Below are positions 25,455 through 27,576 of a stretch of 27,576 nucleotides of DNA, one piece after another. The notes under the pieces are model-generated. The model had not been told where the DNA came from, made no database searches, and saw nothing but the letters and a program-made list of their open reading frames with translations. The position numbers and the translations under genes were made by a program. Position 1 is the first letter of the stretch. Each line of letters opens with the position of its first letter. Source of the DNA: an uncultured Saprospiraceae bacterium. GTDB taxonomy: Bacteria; Bacteroidota; Bacteroidia; Chitinophagales; Saprospiraceae. The stretch is from contig CALGLS010000214.1 of assembly GCA_937959375.1 (NCBI GenBank), positions 1-27,576 on the forward strand, written 5' to 3'.

Positions 25455-25472
25455 TAATTAATAAAATTAAAA

Positions 25473-26141
25473 ATGGCAAGATTTACAAGAATAGAAGTTG
25501 CGCAAACAATGAAGGCGCAAGGAATGGTTCCGCTCTTTTATCATTCAGATATTAATGTCGCGAAGAAAGTATTAAAGGCAATCTATAAAGGAGGAGCCAG
25601 ATTGTTAGAATTTACCAATAGAGGAGATTACGCACACGAAGTTTTTCGTGAGCTTAATAAATTTGCAGAGAAAGAAATGCCCGATTTGATTATGGGCGTA
25701 GGTTCTGTTACTGACGGAGGTACTGCAAGCTTATATTTACAACTGGGATGTAACTTTGTTGTGACACCTGTATTTAGAGAGGACATCGCCATTGTTTGTA
25801 ATCGAAAAAAAGTAATGTGGTCGCCCGGTTGTGGCTCACTAACAGAGATTTGCCGAGCTGAAGAGTTAGGTTGCGAAGTCGTTAAATTATTCCCAGGAAG
25901 TGTTTATGGCCCTGGGTTTATAAAAGGGGTGAGAGGACCTCAGCCTTGGACTAACATTATGCCTACCGGAGGCGTTTCTCCTGATCCTGATAATTTAAAA
26001 GGTTGGTTTGATGCAGGTGCTTTTTGCGTAGGAATGGGATCTAAACTTATGGTGAAAAACAAAAAAGGAGAATTTGATTTAAAAGGAATAGAGAAATTGA
26101 CGAAAGATAGTTTGAGAACAATCAAAAAACTACGTAGTTAA
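25473..26141 (+). CDS. kdgA: 2-keto-3-deoxy-6-phosphogluconate (KDPG) aldolase
   Basis: The 222-residue class I aldolase of the KDPG/KHG family carries the Glu in LLEFTNRG (E46) and the Schiff-base Lys in EVVKLFPG (K138), with MPTGGVSPD (163-171) near the phosphate site. It cleaves KDPG to pyruvate and glyceraldehyde-3-phosphate, the last step of the pathway. It is 158 bp after kdgK, separated by the hairpin and U-tract, and so may be transcribed partly from its own promoter, although none was recognised. Confidence 0.93.
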   Translation: MARFTRIEVAQTMKAQGMVPLFYHSDINVAKKVLKAIYKGGARLLEFTNRGDYAHEVFRELNKFAEKEMPDLIMGVGSVTDGGTASLYLQLGCNFVVTPVFREDIAIVCNRKKVMWSPGCGSLTEICRAEELGCEVVKLFPGSVYGPGFIKGVRGPQPWTNIMPTGGVSPDPDNLKGWFDAGAFCVGMGSKLMVKNKKGEFDLKGIEKLTKDSLRTIKKLRS

Positions 26142-26222
26142 ACTCGCTTCACTATTCAGGTATTTTAGTAGTACGACAAACAAAAACCTTAAAGTAATTG
26201 ACAACTCAAAAAACACTTAACT

Positions 26223-27545
26223 ATGGCAAGGTATCTTACGTTTTTATTCGTCGCTATCTTTTGCAATCTTAACGCGCAGGTCACCTTATCAGCAGACGGA
26301 CCGGGAGATACCTACGATTTGATTACTTCCGTGCTTGCACCTGGCGCCAATCCTATCGAAGTTCCAGATTGTAATCATACTGATTTTGGAGAACACATTG
26401 ATGAAGTTTTTGATGCAGAGTTAAACGCAAATGTCTTTCGTTTTTTTATGCATGTTGACCATGATGATGATCGTTGCATTGTCTTTGATCGGCAGCGAGC
26501 TGAAATTAAAACGTATGACCAGTCACCCGATCATTTGAAAGGAGTTGAAGATGAGGTTGTCGAATATAAATGGAAATTTAAATTAGATGCTGGATTTCAG
26601 TCTTCTCCAAAATTTACGCACATACATCAATTGAAAGCAGTTGGAGGTCCTGAAAGTTCTCAGCCGGTTATTGCTTTGACCACTCGTAAAGGAAGTCCAG
26701 ATGAATTAGAATTGCGTTATGCTGAAAGTACATCTGCAGTTACACTTATTGAAACAGATTTAGCTCCCTTCTTAGGTGTTTGGTGTGAGGCCACAGAGAA
26801 CGTTACTTATGGTGAGAATGGTTCTTATGCAATTACCATAAAAAAAGTTGCTGATCAATCCACATTGCTTACCTACTCTGATAATGATATTAGAATGTGG
26901 CGAACCGATGCTGAATTTGTCCGTCCGAAATGGGGAATATATCGTAGTCTACTTTTCGAAGAGGATCTCAGGGATGAAGAAGTATTGTTTAATGATTTTT
27001 CAATTGAAGAAATCGAAGAACCATTGCCAGTTGAATTAATCTCTTTCTCTGCCAGATTAGTCGACAATAAAAAGGCCGTACTTGATTGGCAAACTGCTTC
27101 AGAAGATAATAATAAAGGTTTTGAAATTGAGCGTTCAAATGATGGTCAGAAATGGGAATTGCTTGATTTTGTAAATGGACAAGGATCTTCGAATACCAAA
27201 AATGATTATCAGTATATTGATAAAACAATGGCAATTGGGCCAAATTATTATCGTTTAAAGCAAATTGATTTTGACGAATCCGTTGAATATTCTAAAACAG
27301 CCGTTGTTTTGGTTGAGGAACCTAATGACAAATTCCATATTTTCCCTAACCCGAGTAGTGGAATGGTTCATCTAAAAGGACTTCGTCAGGACGTTCTAGT
27401 TAAGGTGTATGATAAAACCGGTTTTATAATGGAAGCTCAAAGTGAAAACACTGAACTTGATCTTCGTAAATTACCAACGGGGAGTTATTTTTTAAGCTTC
27501 TATGTTGACCAAGAACATATTACCCAGCGATTGATTAAACTATAA
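26223..27545 (+). CDS. Secreted jelly-roll polysaccharide-lyase-like protein with T9SS sorting domain
   Basis: The 440-residue product has a signal peptide (MARYLTFLFVAIFCNLNAQ), an N-terminal beta-rich domain (about 20-262), an FN3-like linker domain (about 268-362, opening PLPVELISFSA) and a T9SS type A tail (from FHIFPNPSSG, about 371). In the N-terminal domain QRAEIKTYD (91-99), THIHQ (132-136) and RPKWGIYRS (234-242) occupy the order of the PL7-type motifs RTELR, QIH and YxKxGxYNQ. The KWGIYR form recalls PL20-like glucuronan lyases and other jelly-roll lyases rather than classical PL7. I expect a uronan lyase but cannot name the family. It is last in the visible plus-strand run, 81 bp after kdgA. 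Confidence 0.78.
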   Translation: MARYLTFLFVAIFCNLNAQVTLSADGPGDTYDLITSVLAPGANPIEVPDCNHTDFGEHIDEVFDAELNANVFRFFMHVDHDDDRCIVFDRQRAEIKTYDQSPDHLKGVEDEVVEYKWKFKLDAGFQSSPKFTHIHQLKAVGGPESSQPVIALTTRKGSPDELELRYAESTSAVTLIETDLAPFLGVWCEATENVTYGENGSYAITIKKVADQSTLLTYSDNDIRMWRTDAEFVRPKWGIYRSLLFEEDLRDEEVLFNDFSIEEIEEPLPVELISFSARLVDNKKAVLDWQTASEDNNKGFEIERSNDGQKWELLDFVNGQGSSNTKNDYQYIDKTMAIGPNYYRLKQIDFDESVEYSKTAVVLVEEPNDKFHIFPNPSSGMVHLKGLRQDVLVKVYDKTGFIMEAQSENTELDLRKLPTGSYFLSFYVDQEHITQRLIKL

Positions 27546-27548
27546 CGG

Positions 27549-27576
27549 GAATTAGAATTAGAATCTGAATCTGAAT
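27549..27576. repeat. Start of a hexanucleotide tandem repeat at the window edge
   Basis: GAATTA occurs twice, then GAATCT twice, then GAAT, with no interruption. The array may continue beyond the window. Confidence 0.6.

Noticed and set aside
1..27576. tRNA, rRNA or riboswitch genes
   Set aside because: No cloverleaf, rRNA-like or known riboswitch-like segment was recognised by eye; a covariance-model scan would settle this.

Overview
The window looks like part of a marine, alginate-degrading member of the Bacteroidota. It has low GC content, SusC/SusD pairs, BACON and PKD domains, and several secreted proteins with C-terminal type IX secretion (T9SS) sorting domains. I cannot fix the genus from sequence alone. 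Almost the whole window (about 2.7-27.5 kb) is one alginate polysaccharide-utilization locus (PUL).

Layout. (1) 1-2164, minus: the N-terminal part of a very large secreted HYR/SprB-like repeat protein that runs off the left edge. (2) 2755-3462, plus: a FadR/UxuR-type GntR regulator. (3) 3523-8385, minus: a PL6 alginate lyase and a large enzyme with two PL7 modules, two Ig-like domains and a CBM32-like domain. (4) 8993-13641, minus: susC and susD. (5) 13997-16186, minus: a right-handed beta-helix secreted protein of unknown specificity. (6) 16570-17667, minus: a PKD lipoprotein, the likely surface glycan-binding protein. (7) 18796-27545, plus: the uptake and catabolic run, made of a two-module PL7 lipoprotein, KdgF, an ExuT-like MFS transporter, two short-chain reductases, KDG kinase, KDPG aldolase and a second jelly-roll lyase-like T9SS protein.

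How it works (inference from known families). Lyases at the cell surface cut alginate. The PKD protein and SusD bind oligomers and SusC imports them. Exo-acting lyases yield unsaturated monouronate, KdgF opens it to DEH, the MFS carrier imports monomers, an SDR reduces DEH to KDG, and KdgK and KdgA convert KDG through KDPG to pyruvate and glyceraldehyde-3-phosphate.

Regulation. Nine close copies, plus one degenerate copy, of an operator of the form AATTGGTNNACCAATT lie only in the intergenic regions before the regulator, the PL7/PL6 genes, susCD, the PKD lipoprotein and the catabolic operon. This is the ExuR/UxuR-type palindrome and defines a compact local regulon.

The most unusual region is 17.67-18.80 kb. 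It holds a three-copy ~103-bp tandem repeat that carries an operator in each unit, a 108-bp MITE-like hairpin with a 9-bp target duplication, and a decayed second copy of the regulator's N-terminus that still has its own operator and is broken by another long hairpin element. A third MITE-like element (TSD TAA) sits before the beta-helix gene.
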